The notes beneath the pieces are model-generated. The model made no database searches and was not told the origin of the DNA. It was given only the letters and a program-made list of their open reading frames with translations. The position numbers and the translations under genes are program-made. 64,000 bases of DNA from CAZDKK01 sp964603725 (GTDB lineage Bacteria > Eisenbacteria > RBG-16-71-46 > CAIMUX01 > WJJG01), in contig CAZRWW010000016.1 in assembly GCA_964603725.1 (NCBI GenBank), forward strand, positions 14,790-78,789, given 5' to 3'. Below are positions 1-8,912 of the stretch, one piece after another; the first letter of the stretch is position 1, and every line of letters starts with the position of its first letter.

Positions 1-3000
1 CAGAGCTGAACCCGTCGCGGGTCGTCATCTGTGCCCAGAAGACGCCGCCGCCCACACGATTGCCCTGGTTGTCGGTGCCGTCCCACACGACCGAGCTCTC
101 GCCGGCCGGCGCCTCGTCCTGCAGCAGCGTCTTCACCAGGCGCCCCGCCACGTCATACACCGCCAGATTCACCTCGCCCGCGGAAGCCAGGGAGAAGCGG
201 ATCGTCGCGCGCGCATGGAACGGATTGGGACGACTCTGGTGAAGGTAGTTCACCGGGCCGCCGAAATGGTTCGCTTCAGGATCCACGCCCGTGTTGATGC
301 ACGGGTAGATCCACTTCGTGAACGGCGTACTACCGGCCGCCATCCATTCGAGCATGGGACCATAGAGCGCCGTGGTTCCGCCCACGTGGCAGGCCGAATC
401 CTGGCTGCAGGGCTGCCCGCCACAGTTGCGCTCCGAGAGATGATGGAAGCTGAAGCCATTCACGACCGAGCGCCAGTTGGCGACGCCCGCCTCCTGATGG
501 CGGCGCACCACCTGGGCGAAATCGACATACTGCTGGTTGCCCGTTTGCTCGTAGCTCCAGAAATCCAGGTTCCCGGAGACGTTGGACACTCCGGGCTGGA
601 TGCCCAGGACGTTGTAGTTGAATTCATTCGGACACCCGTTGCCGAACAGCCCGACCCCCGGCGCAGCCGGTGAGAACTGCGCTCCGGTGATCGGCTCCAG
701 GTAGACGCAGTAGGCCGGGTCCTCGTTGTGGTCGCGATAGGCCTGGGCCACCAGCGTCACGCCCAGGACGTTGTGCGCGAAGTTGACGGCGTGCCCCTGG
801 ACGGGATGGGCCAGCAGGCCGCAGACCTCATCGCCGTCGAAGACGATGCCCCGTCTGACGTTGGCCAGGCCGCAGTCCGTGGTCGCCAGCCACTGGTCGT
901 ACATGGTGTAGTCTTCCGGCTCCGTCGAGCCGGGCGGGAGCGTGCCCGCGCTTAAGATGATCAAACGGTAGCCCATGAGCTGCTCGGTAGTGCACCCATT
1001 GTTGCCGTAGCCTCCGGGATTGAACCCCGTTCCTCCCAGATCGCGCCGGAATGAGCAGTTGTAGTTGGTCGAGGTGTCCAGGTAATCGAACTTGTCGTAG
1101 CTGATCCCGAGCTGCTGGAGCGCGGGTATCATGTACTGCTCGCCGCCGGCGTTGAAGGCGTCGATGTAAAGCACGGAGGGCCACTGCACCGTGAAGTCCT
1201 CGCCGGCGCGTACCTCCATCGTCGGCAGGAGCTCCATCTCGCGCGGTGGATTCGCTCCCAGCAGGTAGTAGTCGGAGGGCGAGGCGCCGCCGTTGAACCA
1301 GTAGGACCGCCAGTAGTATTCGATCCGCGTCCCGGGCACGAAGACCTGGTCGGGGAGGATCTCGTTCTGCTCGTTCACGTCCTGAGACCCACGGAAACCC
1401 GGATCATCCTCGTGGAAGTAGGTGTCGAACTTGTTGCTGTAGATCTGGGTGTGATTCAGCCCCTCGGAGGAATCCATCAGCACGCAGACGAATCCCGCCT
1501 CGGGGTCGCCGGTCAAGCGAGCCTTCCAGGCGTGGTACTCCGGGATCATAGGCTGGCGGGCCCCCAGCCGGGCGACGCGGAAACACAGCTCGCAGAGCCA
1601 GCGCCCCTGCTCGGTGGCGACCACCGGTCCGGACACGCACGAAGTATCGGCATGCCAGTCGTTCTTGAGGGTGCTCTCGCGGCTGAGGTCGTAGGAGATG
1701 TTGGCGTTGCAGCGGTCGCTGGGCTCGAGATACGTCGGGTAGTTTTGCCCGAAGCCGTCCATGAACAGCCCGCCGTTGACCCACGAGATCGCCGGCGCGT
1801 TGGCCGAACTGGTCAGACCGATGCGGATGTTGTCGAAGACCGGAGATCCACCGGTGCAACCAGGCTCGAGACACACGGTCGAGGGGATCGCAAAGGCGTC
1901 GCAGCTCGAGAAGATCTCCAGCACATACTTCAGCGAGTCCCAGTTCGCCGGCAAGGGGGCGTCCGCCATGGTCGAGAGATTCTCGCCGTTGAGCGCGCAG
2001 AAGCCGGGCTGCACATAGTACCAGAGATTCTGGCCCTGCCGCGGCGACCAGTGCGACGCGGGATTGATCTCGGTGGAGTAGGGAAACATGCGGTAGCCGG
2101 GCCGGTAGTGGGCGCCGGTGTCGTGCGGCAGGTTCAGGAAGGCATCGTACCGGGAGATCGTGGCATTGTAGTACGGCGGCTGATACGGGCCCCGGGGAAT
2201 GACGCCCGTCTCGAAGCGCTCGTTGATGGCCGGAACGAGCCCTGGGCCGTTCTGGCACATGGTGCTGACGAAGGCGATCGCGTCACCGACCAGGGTGCAG
2301 TCGCAGGTGAGGCCCAGGTCGTCGAGCCACTCCTGGTACTCGTAGTCGTGAACGATGTGCATGTAGGCGCCCACGCCATCGCACTTCGCGAACTCCCAGC
2401 CCTGCGGCCCGTCGTCGAAGCTGTAGAAGCTGCTCTGCGCGCCGACGACGAACGAGACGTCGTCGGCGGCGAAGGGACCGCAGGGCGAGTCCCACAGACC
2501 ATCCTCATCGGACCAGCCGCCATCCGCCACGACTCGGAACTCGAGCTGAACCTGAATGGTCGCCGCCGGGAGCGTGCCGGCCGGCACCTCAACCCCCTCA
2601 TCGAAGTGGGCGGGCAGCGCCGCGTCGCCGATGACGTTGTCGATCCGGATGACCTCGTGCTCGACAATGAGCTCCCCGATTGCATCGTAGCAGAGCACGT
2701 AGATGTGGGTGTAGTCGTACGCCGGCTCCGTGTGGTTGAAGTACGTGAAGGCCAGGTCCACCGCCTGAGTGGCCGGGTCGATGGCCACGCGCGGGGAGAG
2801 CGCCTTTTGGCAGTGATAGTTCTGGTAGCCCATTCCGGCCGGGAAGTCGCGGGCGACGGCCTCGTCCTCGTGGATCCCGCACCACAGCATTCCCGTGGTT
2901 CCCGACAACATGGGAACGCACGGGTCGCCGTGGGCAGTGAAGCTCGCCGTCGTCACGCGGTCAAAGTACACGGCCGGGTTCGCGGTCTGGTCCCAGGACG

Positions 3001-3253
3001 TGCAGCCCTGAAAGCCGTTCGATCCGGGCGATTCGAAGTCCCATCGGCCGCCGAGCACCGCGATGCCGGCGCCGTTGTCGCCGCCGAACCACAGCGTGTC
3101 TTGGCGCCCATCTGTGGGGCCCGGCGTCGCCAGGTCGTCGCGCGACGGACCGCGTAGCTGCACCGCGTGATCCGCGGCCGGCGCGAGCGCGAAGGCCACG
3201 CCGGCCTGCGCGGCGAGGATGAGCAAGATCGCAAGAGCGGTCAGATTCCTCAT
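1..3253 (-). CDS. Large secreted protein with C-terminal FlgD-like domain (3' end off the left edge)
   Basis: An open frame on the minus strand runs from the ATG at 3253 to the window edge, about 1084 codons, without a stop. A signal peptide (MRNLTALAILLILAAQAGVA) opens it, and a GGGGGAT Shine-Dalgarno lies just upstream. The middle is rich in Trp, Cys, Asp and aromatic residues and reads like beta-sandwich or lectin-like modules of extracellular proteins. I recognise no catalytic motif. The last visible part has SRPNPF, then AVYDVAGRLVK and VVWDGTDNQG, the signature of the FlgD/Ig-like C-terminal module seen in four other genes here. The stop codon lies beyond base 1, so only a few terminal residues are probably missing. 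Expected location is the cell surface or medium. Function unknown. Confidence 0.8.
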   Translation of the reverse strand, partial: MRNLTALAILLILAAQAGVAFALAPAADHAVQLRGPSRDDLATPGPTDGRQDTLWFGGDNGAGIAVLGGRWDFESPGSNGFQGCTSWDQTANPAVYFDRVTTASFTAHGDPCVPMLSGTTGMLWCGIHEDEAVARDFPAGMGYQNYHCQKALSPRVAIDPATQAVDLAFTYFNHTEPAYDYTHIYVLCYDAIGELIVEHEVIRIDNVIGDAALPAHFDEGVEVPAGTLPAATIQVQLEFRVVADGGWSDEDGLWDSPCGPFAADDVSFVVGAQSSFYSFDDGPQGWEFAKCDGVGAYMHIVHDYEYQEWLDDLGLTCDCTLVGDAIAFVSTMCQNGPGLVPAINERFETGVIPRGPYQPPYYNATISRYDAFLNLPHDTGAHYRPGYRMFPYSTEINPASHWSPRQGQNLWYYVQPGFCALNGENLSTMADAPLPANWDSLKYVLEIFSSCDAFAIPSTVCLEPGCTGGSPVFDNIRIGLTSSANAPAISWVNGGLFMDGFGQNYPTYLEPSDRCNANISYDLSRESTLKNDWHADTSCVSGPVVATEQGRWLCELCFRVARLGARQPMIPEYHAWKARLTGDPEAGFVCVLMDSSEGLNHTQIYSNKFDTYFHEDDPGFRGSQDVNEQNEILPDQVFVPGTRIEYYWRSYWFNGGASPSDYYLLGANPPREMELLPTMEVRAGEDFTVQWPSVLYIDAFNAGGEQYMIPALQQLGISYDKFDYLDTSTNYNCSFRRDLGGTGFNPGGYGNNGCTTEQLMGYRLIILSAGTLPPGSTEPEDYTMYDQWLATTDCGLANVRRGIVFDGDEVCGLLAHPVQGHAVNFAHNVLGVTLVAQAYRDHNEDPAYCVYLEPITGAQFSPAAPGVGLFGNGCPNEFNYNVLGIQPGVSNVSGNLDFWSYEQTGNQQYVDFAQVVRRHQEAGVANWRSVVNGFSFHHLSERNCGGQPCSQDSACHVGGTTALYGPMLEWMAAGSTPFTKWIYPCINTGVDPEANHFGGPVNYLHQSRPNPFHARATIRFSLASAGEVNLAVYDVAGRLVKTLLQDEAPAGESSVVWDGTDNQGNRVGGGVFWAQMTTRDGFSS

Positions 3254-3711
3254 GGCATCCCCCTGTAATAGCCAGTCCAACATCTGCTGCGAGGCCCCTG
3301 CCGCCGCAGGACCCCCGCACGGCATCTTGCGCACGCCAATGAACGACGTCTTTGAAGCATCGCGGACCAGAGCGGCCGGCGACCGAGGGTAGCAGGCGTC
3401 GACGGTCTGGGCAGTGGACCCTGGATGCTTCCGCATCACCCCCTTCCTGACACCTGAGCGCGTCGGCCACAGGCGGATGCGCGGTGAGTCGGGGTGCTAT
3501 CGGCGCAGCCAGAGGGGGAACCCGCTCGCCGGACGGGGAGCGGGCTGGACAGTTCACGCGGGGGCCACTGGCAGCATAGGATAGGAACGCCTGAGTGTCG
3601 ATGGATGCAGAGCCGGACCCATGGAAGGATCAAGCGCCTTTAGGGCAAGGTGATTGTCACCTATACAAGATTCTTACAGGGCTGCACGTCCATTCGGCCA
3701 GGAAGGCTGGA
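3254..3711. other. Intergenic region between pepT and the large secreted gene
   Basis: These 458 bases show no convincing coding frame in the expected codon style. A perfect 6-bp inverted repeat (AGGTGA-TTG-TCACCT, 3648-3662) lies about 50 bases past the pepT stop in a locally A/T-richer stretch. It could be an operator or part of the promoter of the 3253 gene. Nothing else was recognised. Confidence 0.4.
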
Positions 3712-5019
3712 TCATGTCTTGGTCGATTCGGCAACCCACAGCTCGGCGATCTTCATCACCACCTGGGTGGCCTTCTCCATGTCCTGTAGCGAAGCCCACT
3801 CGCGCACGCTGTGGTAGTTGAAGCCGCCCGTGAAGACGTTCGGAGTGAGGATGCCCTGGTAGGAAAGGCGCGCGCCGTCGGTGCCGCCGCGGATGACATC
3901 CAGGAACGGCTCAACTCCCACCGCGCGGCAGGCGTCCAACGCGACGCGCACCACGCGCGGATCCTCGTCCAGCTTGGGGCCCATGTTGAGATACGATTCC
4001 TTCACGACCAGCTCGATGCCGATCTTGGGAAAGGCCGCGCGAACCTCGTCACGGATTCGCTCCAGCAGGCGGATCTTCTGGTGCGACTTGGCGATATCAT
4101 GGTCCCGGACGAGGAGCTTCAGCCTACAGGTGTCGACCGTGCCCTCGATCGTGTGCGGGTGCAGATAGCCCTCGCGGCCGGAGGTCGTCTCCGGGCGCAT
4201 GTCCTCCGGCAGACGGCGGATGATCTCCGCCGCGGCGTAGAGCGTATTGATCATCTTGTCCTTGGCGCTGCCGGGATGGACGTTGTATCCGGTGAGCTTG
4301 TACGTGGCCGCGTGGGCGTTGAAGGTCTCCTTCTCAATCTTGCCCAGCACGTCGCCGTCCAGAGTGTAGGCGATCCGGGCGCCGAAACCCGGCACGTCGA
4401 ACTTGTCGGCGCCGCGGCCGATCTCCTCATCCGGCGTGAATCCAATCTGGATGTCGCCATGGAGGATCGCCGGGTCCTCGAGCAGACGCTGCACCGCCTC
4501 GACGATCTCGGCCACGCCGGCCTTGTCGTCCGCGCCGAGCAGGGTCGTGCCGTCGGAGGTGATCAGGTCCTTCCCGACCTGGCTGGCCAGCTCGGGGAGC
4601 TCGCTGGGGCGGATGATTTGGGTGGGATCGCCGGGCAGCGCGATGTCGCCGCCGTCGTAGTTGCGGATGACCTGCGGGCTGACGTTCAGGCCGGGCGAAT
4701 CAGGGCTGGTGTCCATGTGGGCGATGAAGCCGACGGCGGGCACCTTGCCGCGGGCCGGATGGCCGGCGGGCAGATTGGCCGCCAGCGTGGCATAGACGTA
4801 GCCGAACTCATCGACCCGCGCCGGCAGCCCCATGGCCGTGAGCTCGTCAGCGAGCATCCGCGCCAGGTCGAGCTGCCGCTCGGTGCTCGGGACCGTCGGT
4901 GAGTCCTCGCAGGACGTCGTGTGGACCTTGACGTAGTTGAGGAAGCGCTCGAGGAGCCGCTCGGTCTTCGGGTTGCGCCCTGCGGTCGCCGTGCCGTCCG
5001 GACCATTCCCGCCCGTCAT
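3712..5019 (-). CDS. pepT: Peptidase T (tripeptide aminopeptidase, M20 family)
   Basis: The 435-residue product matches peptidase T in length and motif order. It cleaves N-terminal residues from tripeptides in the cytoplasm with two zinc ions. Visible landmarks are GFIAHMDTSPD (metal-binding His and Asp), LLGADDKAG (bridging Asp region), FTPDEEIGRGAD (catalytic Glu-Glu pair), the dimerisation-domain GYNVHPGSAKDKM, and IRGGTDGARLS with the late metal ligand NYHSVREWAS. All active-site residues look intact. The first 15 or so residues (Gly, Asn, Thr-rich) extend beyond the usual family start, so translation could begin slightly downstream. It stands alone between the assembly gap and a 458-base intergenic region. 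Confidence 0.95.
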   Translation of the reverse strand: MTGGNGPDGTATAGRNPKTERLLERFLNYVKVHTTSCEDSPTVPSTERQLDLARMLADELTAMGLPARVDEFGYVYATLAANLPAGHPARGKVPAVGFIAHMDTSPDSPGLNVSPQVIRNYDGGDIALPGDPTQIIRPSELPELASQVGKDLITSDGTTLLGADDKAGVAEIVEAVQRLLEDPAILHGDIQIGFTPDEEIGRGADKFDVPGFGARIAYTLDGDVLGKIEKETFNAHAATYKLTGYNVHPGSAKDKMINTLYAAAEIIRRLPEDMRPETTSGREGYLHPHTIEGTVDTCRLKLLVRDHDIAKSHQKIRLLERIRDEVRAAFPKIGIELVVKESYLNMGPKLDEDPRVVRVALDACRAVGVEPFLDVIRGGTDGARLSYQGILTPNVFTGGFNYHSVREWASLQDMEKATQVVMKIAELWVAESTKT

Positions 5020-5033
5020 GCTGCGATCCTCCC

Positions 5034-5182
5034 TCGCCTGTGCTCCGCGCCCTGGCCTGTGCTCCGCGCCNNNNNNNNNNNNNNNNNNNNNNNNNNNNNN
5101 NNNNNNNNNNNNNNNNNNNNNNNNNNNNNNNNNNNNNNNNNNNNNNNNNNNNNNNNNNNNNNNNNNNNNNGTGCTCCGCGCC
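5034..5182. repeat. 19-bp tandem repeat interrupted by the assembly gap
   Basis: The unit CCTGTGCTCCGCGCCCTGG begins about 5038 and is repeated up to the N run. The sequence after the gap resumes with GTGCTCCGCGCC of the same unit. The gap therefore sits inside a tandem array that the assembler could not resolve. The real copy number is unknown. Confidence 0.75.
5071..5170. other. Assembly gap (100 N)
   Basis: Exactly 100 N characters, a standard scaffolding placeholder, so the true distance is unknown. It is flanked on both sides by the same short repeat and lies between pepT and the ABC permease. No gene appears to be cut by it. Confidence 0.99.
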
Positions 5183-5282
5183 GCGTCATCAATACCGCTC
5201 GACCCGCCGGCGCGCCTGTCGCCGGGTGGCAGCGTGTTCCGGCAACCCTAGCCGCTCCGCCGCGCCCGGCGCAAGGGCCTCG

Positions 5283-6587
5283 CTAGTCGCTCCGCCGCGC
5301 CCAGCGCAGGAGCTCCGGCAGGGTCGGTGGTTTGCCGTACATCAGCACGCCGATGCGGAAGACCCGCCCGGCCGCGCGGATCATCAGCCACGTCGAAACG
5401 ACCATGAGCATCGCCGCCAGCGCGACCTGCCACAGCGGCGCGGGCGGGCTGGCCGGAATGCGGTTCATGATCACGAAGGGCGTGAACGGCGGGAAGAAGC
5501 TCGCGATCACGACGATGATGTGATCCGGGTTGTTGGTCACGAAGGGCATGAGGATGAGCGGGATCACGAGCACGAACATGATCGGCTGCGTGAGGTTCTG
5601 AGTCTCGCGGATCGTATTGCACACCGAGCCGATCCCGACGAAGAGGGATGCGAAGAAGAGGAATCCGATGACGAAGAAACCGAGGAACCAGAGGGCAGTC
5701 GCGCCGGAGAAACCTCCCGCGATGCCCAGGCCGATTTGATGCAGGGTCGCGTTCTGCACCGCGGTGAAGGCCAGGACGCCCGAGACGATCCACACCAGGA
5801 TCATCGTCATGCCGGCGGCGGCCAGGCCCAGCAGCTTGCCGAACATGAACTCGAACGGCGAGACCGAGGAGAGCAGGACCTCGATGACGCGGCTGGTCTT
5901 CTCCTCGATCGTGCTCGTCATCAGGTGCCCGGCCATCATGATGACCGACAGCCACAGCAGGTAGACGAAGGCCATCGGCGCATAGGCGCGAGCCACGTGA
6001 GCGACGGTGGCTTCCTCGCCGCCCGTCTCGGTGATCGCGTGCGTCCTGAGGGGGACGCCCTCGATGAAGCGGGCTAGCAAGGCCTCGTCACCCACGAGCG
6101 GCAGCAGATCCTCGCGAACCGCGACACGGTTCACCACCCGGCGGACGATGCGCGCCAGACCCTCGGCGGAGGCGTCGGCGGTGAAGTAGTCGAGCTGACA
6201 CGGCGCCTCGGGGCCCGCAGAGATCCGGAAATAGGCGAACAAGTCACCTGCGCGGATCGCCGCGTCGAGCAGCCAGCGGCGCCGGGCAGGGTCCGTGGGC
6301 AGGTTGAGCTGGGCGGGCGCGATGTAGCGGTAGTCCCGCGCGTCGACGGAGATGCCTTGCGTCGAGTTCTCCTGCAAGAGGTCTGCCATTACGGCGGCTT
6401 CATAGCGACCGGTCTCGTCGATGAGCGTGAACGTCCGGGGCGGCTTGGGCACCGACTCCATCAGCACCGGCAGCGCCACGGCTAGCAGGAGCGAGATCGG
6501 CAGAGCCAGCGCGGAGATGAGAAAGGTTCGCGTGCGGACGTAGGCGAGGTACTCGCGCTGGGCCACTCGATAGACTCGTTGCATCAT
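5283..6587 (-). CDS. ABC-2 type permease, NatB/YhaP-like
   Basis: A 434-residue integral membrane protein. A first membrane segment near residues 23-45 follows the basic start (MMQRVYRVAQREYLAYVRTR). A large soluble extracytoplasmic loop occupies about residues 50-205. Then come five or so hydrophobic segments, with SVSPFEFMFGK and the EEKTSRVIEVLLSS motif typical of ABC-2 exporters of the NatB type. The start overlaps the stop of the upstream ATPase gene by 4 bases, which points to translational coupling and a two-gene exporter. Family members export sodium or drugs. The substrate here cannot be told from sequence. Confidence 0.88.
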   Translation of the reverse strand: MMQRVYRVAQREYLAYVRTRTFLISALALPISLLLAVALPVLMESVPKPPRTFTLIDETGRYEAAVMADLLQENSTQGISVDARDYRYIAPAQLNLPTDPARRRWLLDAAIRAGDLFAYFRISAGPEAPCQLDYFTADASAEGLARIVRRVVNRVAVREDLLPLVGDEALLARFIEGVPLRTHAITETGGEEATVAHVARAYAPMAFVYLLWLSVIMMAGHLMTSTIEEKTSRVIEVLLSSVSPFEFMFGKLLGLAAAGMTMILVWIVSGVLAFTAVQNATLHQIGLGIAGGFSGATALWFLGFFVIGFLFFASLFVGIGSVCNTIRETQNLTQPIMFVLVIPLILMPFVTNNPDHIIVVIASFFPPFTPFVIMNRIPASPPAPLWQVALAAMLMVVSTWLMIRAAGRVFRIGVLMYGKPPTLPELLRWARRSD

Positions 6588-7546
6588 GACGCTCCCTCGC
6601 CCTCGGCGGCGCCGGCCCGCAACGATCCATCGGGGCTGATGCGTTCATGGCGGTCCACGCCGGCCGTTTCGAGGAAGATGTCGTACAAGGACGGATCGCT
6701 GATGTCGAAAGTCGTGACCTTGACCTTGCCGACGATGTCGGCCAGAAGCTGCTGCGGGTCGCCGTCGTCGACCAGGAAGATCTCCAGCTCCTGCCCATAT
6801 TCGCGCACGCGGGCGACGTACGGCAGGGAGCGGACGAAGCCGGCGTCGCCGTAGCAGCTCAGCCGCACGGCCCGGCGGGGAGCATTCGACTTGATCCGCT
6901 CGAGCGGACCGTCGAGCACTTTGCGCCCCTGATGGATCATGAAAAGCGCGTCGCACAGCCGCTCAGCGTGCTCCATCATGTGGGTCGAGAAAATGACCGT
7001 GCGACCCGCGCGGCGGTAGGCGAGCATCTCGTTCTTGATGGTCTCGATATTGACCGGGTCCAGGCCCGAGAACGGCTCATCGAGAATGAGCAGATCCGGC
7101 TCGTGGACGATCGTGGCGGCGAACTGGATCTTCTGCTGCATGCCCTTCGAGAGCGCGTCGACGGTCGCGCGCCCCCAGTCGCCGAGACCCAGGCGATCGA
7201 TGATGCGCGCGGCCCGGTCGCGCCCTTCCGCCGGCGGCAGTCCCTTGAGCATGCCGATGTAGGCCACGAATTCATCGGCACGCATCTTCTTGTATATGCC
7301 GCGCTCTTCCGGCAGGTAGCCGATGCGCTTGCGGATCACGGCCGGATCGCGCTCGCCGAGCACTTCGATCGCTCCCGAGTCGGGCCGGATGATGTCGACG
7401 ATCATGCGCAGCGTGGTCGTCTTGCCCGCGCCGTTGGGCCCGATGAAGCCGTAGAGCATTCCGGTCGGGACATCGAGAGAGAGATCCGCGACCGCGACGT
7501 GGGAGCCAAAGGTCTTGCGCACCTGATCCAGTTGTATCGCCATCAT
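6584..7546 (-). CDS. ABC transporter ATP-binding protein, NatA-like
   Basis: This 320-residue ATPase energises the permease encoded directly downstream. Walker A is GPNGAGKT at residues 36-43. The signature motif is LSKGMQQK, a common variant in the NatA group. Walker B is LLILDEP, followed by a D-loop SGLDP and the switch-region STHMMEHAE. The last 90 residues form a C-terminal accessory domain (DUF4162-like). A second ATG three bases downstream (7543) is an equally possible start. The only clear partner is the adjacent ABC-2 permease, with which it overlaps by 4 bases. Confidence 0.93.
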   Translation of the reverse strand: MMAIQLDQVRKTFGSHVAVADLSLDVPTGMLYGFIGPNGAGKTTTLRMIVDIIRPDSGAIEVLGERDPAVIRKRIGYLPEERGIYKKMRADEFVAYIGMLKGLPPAEGRDRAARIIDRLGLGDWGRATVDALSKGMQQKIQFAATIVHEPDLLILDEPFSGLDPVNIETIKNEMLAYRRAGRTVIFSTHMMEHAERLCDALFMIHQGRKVLDGPLERIKSNAPRRAVRLSCYGDAGFVRSLPYVARVREYGQELEIFLVDDGDPQQLLADIVGKVKVTTFDISDPSLYDIFLETAGVDRHERISPDGSLRAGAAEGEGAS

Positions 7547-7799
7547 GCGGTCGATGTCCTGTTCGAAGCGGCCGATGACTGCCAGAGTCCGATTGACACT
7601 ACGCGGGCCCGTGGCGGTGAGTCAAGGCGCCGCCCGGGTATGGCGCGGGGGGCGGCACGAGGGCGCCGGCGATCACATGGCTCAGGGGGGCGGCGAAAGG
7701 GCGCCGGCCACAACGGCGGGCGCCCTTGGATGAACCTCGCGCGGGGCAAGTCTGTGCCGGCCCGACGCGGAGCGCTGCTGCTGGCGGCCGGGCTCGGGG

Positions 7800-8198
7800 C
7801 TAAGCCGTCACCTCGATGCGCCTCGGCTTCAGCTCCTCGCGCCGCGGAATGCGGATCTCGAGCAGGCCGTTCTCCAGCTTCCCGGCAGTGCGCTCCTTGT
7901 CGAACTCGTTGCCGATCCGGAATGAGCGGTAGTAGTCGCCGATTCGGGACTGGCGAATGCACCGATCGCCCGGCTCCTGGAAGGAGCCCTTGGCCGTGAT
8001 GGTCAGCGCGTTGTCCTCGTCGATTCCGATCTGCGCCGCGCCCTTCTCCACGCCGGGCAGGTCGACCAGGAGCACCAGCTCATCCGTCGAGATGAAGATG
8101 TCGACGTCGGGCGAATAGGCGAGCCCGGGCTCGACCATCTGCTCGGCAGCGGTGCTGGTGACCTCGGCGCGCTCGCGCTTGGTGAGTTCCTTGCTCAT
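7800..8198 (-). CDS. Small heat-shock protein, Hsp20/alpha-crystallin family (second of pair)
   Basis: The product of 132 residues begins at the ATG at 8198, chosen because a strong GGAGGTGA lies just before it. A GTG at 8216 in frame would place the start inside that ribosome site. The alpha-crystallin domain runs from about residue 30 to the end: VDIFISTDELVLLVDLPGVE, then the beta-strand core, and ELEIRIPRREELKPRRIEV as C-terminal strands. Hsp20 proteins are ATP-independent holdases that bind unfolding proteins in the cytoplasm. It follows the other Hsp20 gene by 14 bases and is presumably cotranscribed with it. The basic tail ends in RRIEVTA. Confidence 0.93.
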   Translation of the reverse strand: MSKELTKRERAEVTSTAAEQMVEPGLAYSPDVDIFISTDELVLLVDLPGVEKGAAQIGIDEDNALTITAKGSFQEPGDRCIRQSRIGDYYRSFRIGNEFDKERTAGKLENGLLEIRIPRREELKPRRIEVTA

Positions 8199-8212
8199 GG
8201 CCGTCACCTCCT

Positions 8213-8635
8213 TCACTCGATCGCGATGGGCACTTGCCGCGGCCGCGCCTCCGCCGCCTTGGGCAGCCTGATCATCATCACCCCATTCTTGAAGGACGCC
8301 GCGATCTTGTCCGCGTCGACCTTGACGGGGATCTCGATGGACTTCTCAAACCGTCCCGTCGGACGCTCCTGGCGCAGCGGGGTCATGCCCTCCACGAATC
8401 CCGGGAGCTTGCGCGTCCCGGAGATGGTCAGGGCTCCATCCACGAACAGGATCTTCACATCGTCCCGTGTCAGTCCCGGCAACTCCACCGCGACCAAGAT
8501 CTCGTCGACGTTGTCATAGATGTTGATCGGCGGGAAGACCCGGCGGGCGGATGGGCTGGCCAGAGGATCGAGCAGCCCTTCAAGCTCGCGCCGCATGCGA
8601 TCCATTTCCCGCCACGGATCCATGCTCCACATCAT
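8213..8635 (-). CDS. Small heat-shock protein, Hsp20/alpha-crystallin family (first of pair)
   Basis: A 140-residue Hsp20. The start at 8635 (MMWSMDPWREMDRMRRELE) is supported by GGAGGTG six bases upstream. A longer frame to 8752 exists but its extra 39 residues look non-homologous. The N-terminal WxxMDRMRRELEGLL helix is typical of class A bacterial sHsps. The alpha-crystallin domain follows (ILVAVELPGLTRDDVKI ... GALTISGTRKLP ... FEKSIEIPVKVD) and the C-terminal strand ends near ARPRQVPIAI, which holds the IxI anchor. Together with the downstream paralogue it should form hetero- or homo-oligomeric chaperones. Confidence 0.95.
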   Translation of the reverse strand: MMWSMDPWREMDRMRRELEGLLDPLASPSARRVFPPINIYDNVDEILVAVELPGLTRDDVKILFVDGALTISGTRKLPGFVEGMTPLRQERPTGRFEKSIEIPVKVDADKIAASFKNGVMMIRLPKAAEARPRQVPIAIE

Positions 8636-8912
8636 GGCATTCACCTCCCTTCCATCCCATATCCTGCGAGATCCAGCAGCCCAGCGCGGCGCCCCGTCGC
8701 AATCAGCCTCGCGGGGCATTGCCGCCCGTGTCCTGAACCCGGGCCTGTGCAATCAGCGTGCCGAAGGCGGAGTCAGCGGGGGAGGACTGGGAAAAGCAGA
8801 TCCATCAAGTGGTTAAGGATCGCGCGCGGTCTGTTACGCCTGGAATGTCGCGATCTGAGACAAACCGCTTTGCCAGAAGTGAGACAGTGTATCAGATCGA
8901 AACGGCCGGCTT

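Noticed and set aside
1412..3157. A long plus-strand open frame (581 codons) opposite the large secreted gene
   Set aside because: It is a shadow caused by high GC. The minus strand encodes a readable signal peptide and FlgD-like end, whereas the plus product has no recognisable features.
5071..5170. Possible gene lost in the N run
   Set aside because: Both flanks carry the same 19-bp repeat and neither neighbouring gene is truncated, so a collapsed repeat explains the gap.
8785..8809. A possible heat-shock sigma-32 promoter (CTTGAT with 12-base spacing to CCCAGTC on the minus strand) before the hsp20 pair
   Set aside because: The -10 match is poor, the distance to the start is about 150 bases, and the organism's sigma factors are unknown.
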